Assembly: GCF_900103605.1 (NCBI RefSeq)
Contig: NZ_FNHY01000003.1
Coordinates: forward strand, 124,001-188,000
From: Psychrobacillus sp. OK028
GTDB lineage: Bacteria > Bacillota > Bacilli > Bacillales_A > Planococcaceae
Length of the DNA stretch: 64,000 nucleotides
Direction: 5' to 3'
Under the pieces are notes generated by a model. It worked only from the letters and a program-made list of their open reading frames with translations. It ran no database searches and was not told the origin of the DNA. Positions 17,394 to 24,307 of this stretch are shown piece after piece. The position numbers and the translations under genes are program-made. How positions within the stretch are numbered: the first letter of the stretch is position 1; each line of letters starts with the position of its first letter.

Positions 17394-18878
17394 ATGGGAA
17401 AACCTACAGGATTTATGGAATTTAAGCGTGAAAAAGGTAAAGAGATGGCCCCTCTCCAACGTATTAATAACTGGAAGGAATATTCTTCTAAATTGTCGGA
17501 TGATTCGCTACAAAAACAAGGGGCAAGATGTATGGACTGTGGAACTCCGTTTTGTCATATGGGATATGAGGTAAGAGGGGCAACTTCTGGTTGTCCTATA
17601 AATAATCTAATTCCCGAATGGAATGATCTAGTCTACAGAGGGAAATGGGAGGAAGCATTAGAACGATTGCTAATGACTAATAATTTTCCAGAATTTACTG
17701 GAAGAGTTTGTCCAGCTCCTTGTGAAGGTTCATGTACCCTGGCAATTTCAGATCCAGCGGTATCGATTAAAAATATTGAGCGAACTATTATTGATAAAGG
17801 GTTTGAGAATGGCTGGATCATCCCAAGAATACCTCTATCGAGAACTGGTAAAAAGGTAGCCATAATTGGCTCTGGTCCTGCTGGTCTAGCGAGTGCAGAT
17901 GACCTTAATCAGGCAGGGCATTCAGTTACCGTATTCGAACGAGCAGACCGAGCAGGGGGACTACTCATGTACGGGATTCCAAATATGAAGCTTGAAAAAG
18001 CTGTTGTAGAACGTCGAATTCATTTACTCCAGCAGGAGGGTATTGATTTTGTTCTTAATACAGAAGTTGGAGTGGACATTTCGGCAGAGCAATTAAAGGA
18101 ACAATTTGATGCGGTAATCCTATGTATTGGAGCACAAAAACAACGTGTACTTCATATGGAGGGCAGTGAATCTAATGGGATACATCTTGCAATGGATTAT
18201 CTTACATCCACTACAAAGAGTTTATTGGACTCTAATTTTAAGGATGGTCAATTTATCAATACCAAAGGTAAAGATGTCATCGTTATTGGTGGTGGAGATA
18301 CAGGGGCGGACTGTGTAGCGACGGCACTTCGTCAAAAATGTCGCAGTGTAATCCAATTTGGTAAGCATCCACAGCTTCCAGTAACTCGAGCAGAAGATAA
18401 TCAATGGCCTACAGATCCAACTATTTTTAAACTAGAATATGCTTATGAAGAAGCAGCTGCAAAGTTTGGAAAGGACCCAAGGGAGTATTTAATTCAAACA
18501 AAGAAAATCATTGCAGATGCGAATGGAAATGTTAAAGAACTGCATACGATTCAAATGGAAAAGATTCTAGGAGAAGATGAGTTTTACTATTTTAAAGAAG
18601 TTCCAGGTAGCGAGAAAGTATGGCCTGCTCAATTCGTATTTATAGCAATTGGTTTTGAAGGACCAGAGACTACATTAGCGGATCAATTTGGAGTTCGGAT
18701 TACAAATAAAAAGATTGCTGCATCCTCTAAAGATTACTTAACAAACGTTGAGGGGGTCTTTACAGCTGGTGATGCTAGAAGAGGGCAAAGCTTAATTGTT
18801 TGGGCTATTAAAGAAGGGCAAGAAGTAGCAAAACGTGTAGATGAATATGTTAGAAAAAAACCGGTCATAATTTCATGA
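17394..18878 (+). CDS. gltB: Glutamate synthase (NADPH) small subunit
   Basis: The 494-residue beta subunit has the usual layout. Two N-terminal 4Fe-4S cysteine clusters are formed by CMDCGTPFCHMG, SGCPI and RVCPAPCEGSC. An FAD-binding Rossmann motif, IIGSGPAGLASA, lies near residue 159, an NADPH-binding motif, VIGGGDTGADC, near residue 299, and a C-terminal FAD contact, GVFTAGDARRG, near residue 455. It passes electrons from NADPH to GltA. A terminator hairpin overlaps the stop codon. Operon with gltA under GltC control is inferred from layout. Confidence 0.97.
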   Translation: MGKPTGFMEFKREKGKEMAPLQRINNWKEYSSKLSDDSLQKQGARCMDCGTPFCHMGYEVRGATSGCPINNLIPEWNDLVYRGKWEEALERLLMTNNFPEFTGRVCPAPCEGSCTLAISDPAVSIKNIERTIIDKGFENGWIIPRIPLSRTGKKVAIIGSGPAGLASADDLNQAGHSVTVFERADRAGGLLMYGIPNMKLEKAVVERRIHLLQQEGIDFVLNTEVGVDISAEQLKEQFDAVILCIGAQKQRVLHMEGSESNGIHLAMDYLTSTTKSLLDSNFKDGQFINTKGKDVIVIGGGDTGADCVATALRQKCRSVIQFGKHPQLPVTRAEDNQWPTDPTIFKLEYAYEEAAAKFGKDPREYLIQTKKIIADANGNVKELHTIQMEKILGEDEFYYFKEVPGSEKVWPAQFVFIAIGFEGPETTLADQFGVRITNKKIAASSKDYLTNVEGVFTAGDARRGQSLIVWAIKEGQEVAKRVDEYVRKKPVIIS

Positions 18879-18887
18879 CCGGTTTTT
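18856..18887 (+). terminator. Terminator of gltAB
   Basis: A 13-bp stem, AAAAACCGGTCAT / ATGACCGGTTTTT, overlaps the last gltB codons. Confidence 0.88.
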
Positions 18888-18971
18888 ACTGTGCTAGTGC
18901 ACTAAAGTTTTTGTTTTATTTTTCATCATCAGATGGCATAATAGAAACATAACGATATTGGGGGCAATTAC

Positions 18972-19583
18972 ATGATTGGAATTATTGATTATGGAGCAGG
19001 GAATTTACATAGTGTTTTAAAAGCGATTAAACAGCTTGGTTATAATACGAAACTCATTACGAAAGCAAGTGATCATACCGATGAGATTACTAGGTTGATC
19101 CTTCCAGGGGTTGGAAATGCCAAAGTGGCTATGGATGTTTTAAATAGCACCGGTCTAAGTGATTATTTAAATGGAAGAGTTTCAGAAGGGACTCCACTAT
19201 TGGGTATTTGCCTTGGGATGCAACTTTTACTAGAAAAGAGCGAAGAGGGGAATGTGCCTTGTCTTGGATTTCTAAAAGGAACTGTACCTGAATTTACTGA
19301 TGTGTCGGAGAAAATTCCGCATATGGGCTGGAATCAAGTGAAAGATGTTCAAAATCATTTTCTATTTGAAAATATTCCAGATGAAACGGATTTCTATTTT
19401 GTTCATTCCTATTTTGCAAAACCAGAGAATCAGAAAGATATCTTAGGTGAAACAAATTATGGTATAAATTTTGCTTCGGTAATTGGTAATTCACAAGTGA
19501 TGGGCGTACAATTTCACCCAGAAAAAAGCGGTAAATATGGGATTCAGCTCTTAGATAATTACTGTAAACAAGGAGATAAATAA
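18972..19583 (+). CDS. hisH: Imidazole glycerol phosphate synthase glutaminase subunit HisH
   Basis: A 203-residue class I glutamine amidotransferase. Its catalytic triad is intact: Cys80 in GICLGMQ, His182 and Glu184 in QFHPEK. HisH releases ammonia from glutamine and channels it to HisF for the fifth step of histidine synthesis. It is directly followed by hisF (one base apart) but no other his gene is in the window, so this is an orphan hisHF pair. The ATG follows GGGGGC with a 6-base gap. A role in histidine synthesis is likely but a specialised amidotransferase role is possible given the divergent HisF. Confidence 0.88.
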   Translation: MIGIIDYGAGNLHSVLKAIKQLGYNTKLITKASDHTDEITRLILPGVGNAKVAMDVLNSTGLSDYLNGRVSEGTPLLGICLGMQLLLEKSEEGNVPCLGFLKGTVPEFTDVSEKIPHMGWNQVKDVQNHFLFENIPDETDFYFVHSYFAKPENQKDILGETNYGINFASVIGNSQVMGVQFHPEKSGKYGIQLLDNYCKQGDK

Positions 19584-19584
19584 T

Positions 19585-20361
19585 ATGTTAAGAAAACGAA
19601 TTGTACCAGCTATTGATGTATTAAATGATCAAGCTGTGAAATATGTTCAATTTAGAAATCCTACTATTATAGGGGATCCTGCGGAACTTGGTAAAAAGTA
19701 TACCGAAGATGGTGCGGATGAATTAATTTATCTAGATACTACAGCATCGTTGAAAAACCAAGATCTGAAACTGGAATGGATTCAGCGAGTAGCTGAGCAA
19801 GTAAATATTCCTTTTTCAGTAATCGGAGGAGTTCGTACGGTAGAAGACTTCAAAAATCTGCTTAGAGCTGGAGCTGATAAAGTAGGCGTAAACTCCGCAG
19901 CTGTTCAGCGTCCAGAATTACTCAAAGAAGCTGCTGATATTTACGGAAAACAATGCGTCGTTCTAGGTTTGGATGCTATGCCAATTTATAATGATAATGA
20001 AGAAATTATTCGATGGGAAGTTTACACACACTCTGGTTATGAGAAAACTGGATTAGATGTTGTGGAATGGGCACAGCAAGCAGCTGAGCTAGGTGCTGGT
20101 GAAATAATTTGTACAAGTATCCATAAAGACGGCATGAAAAATGGCTATGATGTAGCACTTATAAAGTTATTGTCAGAAAAAGTAAATATCCCCATAATTG
20201 CTTCCGGAGGAGCAGGAAAAATTGAACACATTGAAGAAGTATTCTCAGAAGGGAAAGCTGACGCTGCATTAGTGGCATCTATGATTCACTACGGTGATTA
20301 TACAATTGGTGAAATCAAATCCTACTTGCAAACTAAAAATATTAATGTGCGTCTTACCTAA
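19585..20361 (+). CDS. hisF: Divergent HisF-like cyclase subunit
   Basis: A 258-residue TIM-barrel protein of the HisF family. The catalytic Asp11 (PAIDV), Lys19, and the Asp in GLDAMP (counterpart of Asp130) are present, as is the HSGYEKTGLD segment. Several normally constant positions differ: PCLDV is PAIDV, the phosphate-binding GGGI is GGVR, and TSIDRDGT is TSIHKDGM. It starts one base after hisH and ends at a terminator. It probably still cyclises PRFAR to imidazole glycerol phosphate and AICAR with HisH, but the substitutions and orphan location leave a paralogous function open. Confidence 0.83.
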   Translation: MLRKRIVPAIDVLNDQAVKYVQFRNPTIIGDPAELGKKYTEDGADELIYLDTTASLKNQDLKLEWIQRVAEQVNIPFSVIGGVRTVEDFKNLLRAGADKVGVNSAAVQRPELLKEAADIYGKQCVVLGLDAMPIYNDNEEIIRWEVYTHSGYEKTGLDVVEWAQQAAELGAGEIICTSIHKDGMKNGYDVALIKLLSEKVNIPIIASGGAGKIEHIEEVFSEGKADAALVASMIHYGDYTIGEIKSYLQTKNINVRLT

Positions 20362-20364
20362 TAG

Positions 20365-20400
20365 AAATGACCTAGCCTTAGTTAAGGCTAGATCATTTTT
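20365..20400 (+). terminator. Terminator of hisHF
   Basis: The stem AAATGACCTAGCCTTA / TAAGGCTAGATCATTT has a single mismatch, a 2-base loop and a following T tract. Confidence 0.85.
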
Positions 20401-20416
20401 ACAGCTTAAAGTAATG

Positions 20417-20542
20417 AATCGGACGAATACAATAGTTAATCGGTCGAATAGATGGAACAATCGATGGAATCCTACTGAAAATCGGTCAAATAGCATGAAT
20501 AATCGTTCGATTTCCATAAACAATCTGTCGGTTTTCGAATAG
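20417..20542. repeat. Six-unit tandem array, exact 21-bp period, conserved core plus variable filler
   Basis: Six consecutive 21-bp units begin at 20417, 20438, 20459, 20480, 20501 and 20522. The first twelve positions follow the core AATCGGTCGAAT (AATC and the twelfth T invariant). The remaining nine vary freely. The array fills the gap between convergent hisF and the HAD phosphatase gene, starting about 17 bases after the hisF terminator. A reading frame stays open through it only because 21 is a multiple of three; it has no ribosome site of its own. Function unknown. Confidence 0.88.
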
Positions 20543-20574
20543 ATTGGATCAGTGACTCCACCTTAATAGATTTC

Positions 20575-21237
20575 TTAGTTCATAATCTCCCAACCACGCT
20601 CACTAGCTAGTTTCTGGAGCTTTTCTTCGGGTCTTACAGCGACAGGATTTCCGACTAGCTCGAGAACTGGCATATCTGAAAAACTATCCCCATATGCATA
20701 GCTGTTATCCCAATCTATTTGGTGACCTTTCAAGGCTTCCTGCACCTTAAGTCTTTTTTGTTCTCCATTAATATGCGTGATCTCAGTTTTTGTATAAACT
20801 TTGTCATCCTGATAGAATATTTCGGTTCCAATTATTTGATTGAATACAATACCATCAGTCACACGCTCTAAAAACTGTGTATAAGCACCAGATACAAGGA
20901 GAATATGTACGTTTTCCTGTTGATGAAGCTTTAATCTTTCTAACACATTGTTATTAAAATCCTGCTGCATTTTAGTTCTGATTTCTTCGAAGTATACATC
21001 CATTTCCAGCTTGGTAAGACCTTCAAACGCTTCTAAATAAAGCTGCATGGAACGCTTTTTCATTTTGCTAGAAGGATATATTTTAAGCTTGTGTGCTATG
21101 TACGGCGGTACTATTGCACGATAAAAACGTTTATAGGATGAACGATAGGTAGGATGTTCTTTTAGATGCTTCATCAGTAATGTAAATGTTTCTTCTGCAT
21201 AGATTGTCCCATCAAAATCAAAAATTGCTACTCGCAT
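20575..21237 (-). CDS. HAD-IB family hydrolase (SerB-like phosphatase)
   Basis: The product is 220 residues when started at the ATG at 21237. That start has AAAAGGGTG six bases upstream, while the ATG 18 bases further out has none. HAD motifs are visible: FDFDGT (nucleophile Asp7, acid Asp9), LVSGAY (motif II), a lysine in the QKRLK region (motif III), and YGDSFSDMPVL (motif IV). The helical cap between motifs I and II is typical of the phosphoserine-phosphatase-like IB subgroup. It probably removes phosphate from a small metabolite. The substrate is not predictable. It stands alone, convergent with hisF. Confidence 0.88.
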   Translation of the reverse strand: MRVAIFDFDGTIYAEETFTLLMKHLKEHPTYRSSYKRFYRAIVPPYIAHKLKIYPSSKMKKRSMQLYLEAFEGLTKLEMDVYFEEIRTKMQQDFNNNVLERLKLHQQENVHILLVSGAYTQFLERVTDGIVFNQIIGTEIFYQDDKVYTKTEITHINGEQKRLKVQEALKGHQIDWDNSYAYGDSFSDMPVLELVGNPVAVRPEEKLQKLASERGWEIMN

Positions 21238-21295
21238 ACATTTCACCCTTTTCATAAATAATAATATATAAATTATTATACATGAATGAACAAAA

Positions 21296-21319
21296 AATCG
21301 CCCCGATAAAAGGGGCGAG
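21296..21319 (-). terminator. Terminator of the coat-F-like gene
   Basis: On the minus strand TCGCCCC pairs with GGGGCGA around a 7-base loop and is followed by TTTTTTG. It sits just past the stop of the 21329-21961 gene. Confidence 0.8.
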
Positions 21320-21328
21320 GTTAACTAT

Positions 21329-21961
21329 TTAACTCATCATTTTCCCTTGAGCAGGAGCAAATGAGTTCAACATTGCTTGCATACTTTGTTGATCGAGCTG
21401 TGGAACCTGATAATAATGGTGCTTGTTTTGATAAATGGAAAGCTCATAAGCCATTTCAATACAGTTTGGAATAGAGTCAGCAAGTACTCGGCGAACAACA
21501 GGATTCGTTGTTTCTAAGGCAGCGGCAGTTTTAATAGTTGCAGCGGCTTTAGCAGCTCCAAGAAGGTATCCAGAAATTAGCTCGTCCGAAAGTTCGTTGG
21601 CTGATTGGATAGGTTTTTTGGGCTGTGAAGGTTTAACCCCGTATATAAAATCATTTCCAGTTTGCATTTTATAGCTAGTAGTAGGGTGAGATGGATCTGC
21701 ACCTGTTTTAAAGCATTCTACAGTAATATTATATTCGTCTAATGCAAAAGCATGTTGTCGATCTAAAATAGAAAGCAATTCTTGGTCCTTCACATGTGGA
21801 CGTAGAAGCGTTTTTAAGTTTAATCCAGATACAACTGTTGATAAAACCTCATGGACGTCAAAAGCTTCATGACCACCATGATTCATGTTTTGTGCAATAT
21901 TGCCAGTTTGCATATTTTGATGAGTTTGACCTTGACCTTGTCCGAAAGGGTTTTGTGTCAT
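21329..21961 (-). CDS. Spore coat protein of the CotF family
   Basis: The product is 210 residues from the ATG at 21961, which has AAGGAGG on its strand. A longer open frame to 22057 lacks a ribosome site. The N-terminal 35 residues are Gln/Asn/Gly-rich with FGQGQGQTHQNMQTG. The rest is a coat-F (ferritin-like helical) domain with HAFALDEYN and LISGYLLGAAKAAATIKTAA. CotF-family proteins are deposited in the inner coat of spores. Late mother-cell (sigma-K) expression is expected from the family but no promoter was identified with confidence. Terminators flank it on both sides. Confidence 0.85.
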   Translation of the reverse strand: MTQNPFGQGQGQTHQNMQTGNIAQNMNHGGHEAFDVHEVLSTVVSGLNLKTLLRPHVKDQELLSILDRQHAFALDEYNITVECFKTGADPSHPTTSYKMQTGNDFIYGVKPSQPKKPIQSANELSDELISGYLLGAAKAAATIKTAAALETTNPVVRRVLADSIPNCIEMAYELSIYQNKHHYYQVPQLDQQSMQAMLNSFAPAQGKMMS

Positions 21962-22052
21962 TTTAATTTTTCCTCCTTGTAGAAAATGTGATGAAACATC
22001 CTTTGTAGCATGGACAAAATCGTTCATAATATGCAAGATAAGCGAAATAAAA

Positions 22053-22084
22053 AACAATCCCCGCTTTCTTGCTTTGGGATTGTT
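22053..22084 (-). terminator. Terminator of the ypsA operon
   Basis: On the minus strand AACAATCCC pairs with GGGATTGTT around a 14-base loop, followed by TTTTA. It lies just downstream of the 22097 gene stop and upstream of the coat gene. Confidence 0.8.
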
Positions 22085-22096
22085 TGACGTTTAAAT

Positions 22097-22561
22097 TTAT
22101 TTTATACTCGCTACGAGCTTAAAGATTAATGTGTATAAAAATTGGTACACATCCTCAATCGTGAAGGAATCATCGTATCCTTTTAAATAATTGATCGGTA
22201 GATTTATTTCCCATAATCCTTCATTGCCAGCAAACATCATACTATATTGCACTTTCTCGGGATTGTAATGCTCATCTAAAAAAGCTCTAAGTTCATTTGT
22301 ATATTTTTTTTGAATGAATAAACCAAACATTGCAGTGTACACTTCAAATACTTCGTCGTATTCAACTGCAATTGCATCCACACTGACATCATCTAATACT
22401 TTAGTTTCTAAAAAAGTATACTCCTGTAAATGTTCTTTATAAAATGTTAAAGGGTTTTGTAAAAATTCCTTCGTTTCTTTTGCTATTAGTTCATCAGTCT
22501 CTTTGTTGTATCGCTCAATAATGGCTTCGTTAAATAAGTTTTCTGCTTGTTTTGTATTCAT
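22097..22561 (-). CDS. Uncharacterised 154-residue protein coupled to ypsA
   Basis: I do not recognise this family. The 154-residue product is acidic, mostly helical in appearance and lacks a signal peptide or membrane segments except for a hydrophobic C-terminal end (VYQFLYTLIFKLVASIK). Aromatic residues are frequent in the middle (YDEVFEVYTAMFGLFIQKKY). Its ATG overlaps the ypsA stop by four bases, so the two are translationally coupled and may act together. A terminator follows immediately. In B. subtilis ypsA is not followed by a gene I can match to this one. Confidence 0.75.
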   Translation of the reverse strand: MNTKQAENLFNEAIIERYNKETDELIAKETKEFLQNPLTFYKEHLQEYTFLETKVLDDVSVDAIAVEYDEVFEVYTAMFGLFIQKKYTNELRAFLDEHYNPEKVQYSMMFAGNEGLWEINLPINYLKGYDDSFTIEDVYQFLYTLIFKLVASIK

Positions 22562-23121
22562 AGAAATTGATTCCTTTCCTCTTCAGCTAATTCTTCTGCT
22601 ACTACTTGTAAATTGTATGCATCGATAATAATCAATCGATAATTATTTTTTTCAGCGTATTGCTCAGCTAGTTTTTTAATAAACTTTGGTGAGCCCTCAT
22701 TTTCTTCATCATATACGATTAGCATACCATCTGTGTTGCGAATAACGAATTTATTGCGCTCAACAAATTGCCAGGGAGCCTCATACGGTTTTTTCGTAAC
22801 ACTTGTATGATAATCCGCTTGCATTAAGAGCCGCTCATACTTTTCTTTCTTTTGCTCATTCCAATTTTTTTCTTGCTCCAAAAACGGGGTAATAATAGCA
22901 TATTTTAGATGTGGATATTCATCCTTAAGTTCAAGAATTAGTTCGGCAGTCCATGTTTCTAAACCTTGTTGACCACCTAGAATAATCCATTCTAATCCTT
23001 CATCTAATAACACTCGTATTTGATTTTCAAGTGCTTTTTTAATGATTGGAATTCCTGCATGTGAATCATTAAATATACCTAATTCATGTGCTTTATAGCC
23101 TGTAACTAACAATCTTTTCAT
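22558..23121 (-). CDS. ypsA: YpsA, SLOG-superfamily DUF1273 protein
   Basis: The 187-residue protein matches YpsA of B. subtilis in length and motifs: the N-terminal LLVTGYKAHELGIF, the glycine loop ILGGQQGLETW and ITPFLEQEKNWNEQKK. The SLOG fold binds nucleotide-like ligands. YpsA overproduction disturbs cell division in Bacillus, which is family knowledge. The ATG at 23121 follows GGTGA on the minus strand. It forms a two-gene operon with the uncharacterised downstream gene. No gpsB is seen upstream, where a divergent TPR-like gene lies instead. Confidence 0.9.
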   Translation of the reverse strand: MKRLLVTGYKAHELGIFNDSHAGIPIIKKALENQIRVLLDEGLEWIILGGQQGLETWTAELILELKDEYPHLKYAIITPFLEQEKNWNEQKKEKYERLLMQADYHTSVTKKPYEAPWQFVERNKFVIRNTDGMLIVYDEENEGSPKFIKKLAEQYAEKNNYRLIIIDAYNLQVVAEELAEEERNQFL

Positions 23122-23292
23122 TATATTATCACCAACTTATTAAAACGTCTTCTTTCATCATAGCATGTTATCGCCAATTCTAGGAGAGATGATTAAGGAA
23201 TAGCGTAAAATAACCAACTAAAAGGGAACTCCCTAGTATTCTTATTTGGTTTACAAATTACAATGAGGTTGTAGACATTTGCGAATTGGAAA

Positions 23293-24054
23293 ATGGGAAT
23301 GCATCTCAGCCAAATTTCGATAAAGAATGAAAAAGAGATGAGTAGATATATTGATATCTATAGAGAAAAAGAGTATATACCAAAGGATGATAAAGAAGCT
23401 TCCCAAAAATATGCGTATGAAGCATATAGCGCCGCTGGTCCTTTAAGAGAAAACTCTATGAAACTAGCTTATTTATTGGATAAACTAAATGTAGATGCTA
23501 TTTTGTTGAGAACCGAGTATGTTGATGATACAGAGAAACCAGTATTGTTTAAGCAAGCAATTCAAATTGGGGAGCAGCAATTAGATCCCAATTTTGAAGC
23601 AGTATGGGGTTATTTACCGAACCGACCTTATTTAAGAGCCTTATTTAAATATGGCTTATGGTGTTTTGAGAAGCAGGATTTTAAGGAAGCATTCGATTTG
23701 TTTAACAAAATTTTGCAACTAAATCCAGCCGACCATCAAGGTGTTCGATATCCAGCAGTTGCAACATTAATCGCTTCAAACAGAATAGAGGAAGCGGAAA
23801 GTCTAATGAGTCATTATCAGGATTCCGACAATGCATTTTTTAGCTGGTTCAGATGGACAATCGAGAAAAAGAAAGGCTTTTTCTCGAAGGAAACACAAGA
23901 TGCATTTGAGTTAGCAAGCGAAGATAATGCATATGTAGCGAACTATTATCGGACAAAAGCACCCGTTTCTACTTATCCAAATTCTGCGGCAATTACGCCG
24001 GATAGTCCGGAGGAAGCTAAAGTTATTTGGACCTTATTACAACCATTAATTTAG
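23293..24054 (+). CDS. TPR-like protein related to the ST7-type tetratricopeptide family
   Basis: A 253-residue soluble protein. Residues about 115-170 form tetratricopeptide-like helix pairs (RALFKYGLWCFEKQDFKEAF followed by the AFDLFNKILQLNPADHQGVRYP segment and IASNRIEEAESLM). The pattern PYLRALxxxGxxxxxxxxFxEA resembles ST7-like TPR proteins. No enzyme motifs are seen. The role is presumably a protein-protein scaffold. Start choice is weak: ATG at 23293 lacks a good ribosome site, and the ATG at 23299 is equally possible. It stands alone, divergent from ypsA and convergent with mtnE. Confidence 0.72.
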   Translation: MGMHLSQISIKNEKEMSRYIDIYREKEYIPKDDKEASQKYAYEAYSAAGPLRENSMKLAYLLDKLNVDAILLRTEYVDDTEKPVLFKQAIQIGEQQLDPNFEAVWGYLPNRPYLRALFKYGLWCFEKQDFKEAFDLFNKILQLNPADHQGVRYPAVATLIASNRIEEAESLMSHYQDSDNAFFSWFRWTIEKKKGFFSKETQDAFELASEDNAYVANYYRTKAPVSTYPNSAAITPDSPEEAKVIWTLLQPLI

Positions 24055-24088
24055 ACCGATTGCAGTGAGTGCAACCGGTCTTTTTTTT
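24053..24088 (+). terminator. Terminator of the TPR-like gene
   Basis: AGACCGATTGCA pairs with TGCAACCGGTCT (one mismatch) around a 5-base loop and runs into a T9 tract. Confidence 0.87.
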
Positions 24089-24099
24089 CATCAGCTTTA

Positions 24100-24245
24100 T
24101 AGCCCTTAAATTGGTGGAAATAGCCCATAAACCTACTTATTTAGCTCTACCACGCATTAGATAGCCCATAAATACTTTTAATTAGCCCTTAAATACATCA
24201 TTATAGCCCATAAACCGGCTATTATAGCCCATAAAACCAATTATT
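24100..24245. repeat. Seven-unit tandem array, 21-bp period, core TAGCCCATAAA
   Basis: Units begin at 24100, 24121, 24142, 24162, 24183, 24204 and 24225. Six are exactly 21 bp and the third is 20 bp and degenerate. The first eleven bases are TAGCCCATAAA or TAGCCCTTAAA in six units. The other ten bases vary. It starts about 12 bases after the terminator of the TPR gene and lies between convergent genes, exactly like the 20417 array, yet the core sequence is different. Stops in several frames exclude a protein repeat. Confidence 0.88.
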
Positions 24246-24307
24246 CATCTCCCACGGATGATTGTAATCGGATAAAGACCACAGGATTTATAAAAGAACT
24301 ACAATTT

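Noticed and set aside
18972-20361. Assigning hisHF to surface-sugar acetamidino synthesis
   Set aside because: No sugar amidotransferase or polysaccharide genes are nearby, and HisF keeps the canonical ADEL and TGLD segments. Left as an open alternative only.
20417-20542. Reading the first 21-bp array as a CRISPR array or as a coding heptad repeat
   Set aside because: The constant core is only 12 bases and the variable parts nine, far below CRISPR sizes, with no cas genes. The open frame has no own start or ribosome site and arises because the period is a multiple of three.
24100-24245. Second array as a short CRISPR or a terminator cluster
   Set aside because: Units are 21 bp with an 11-base core, no palindrome and no T-tract inside; stops occur in several frames.
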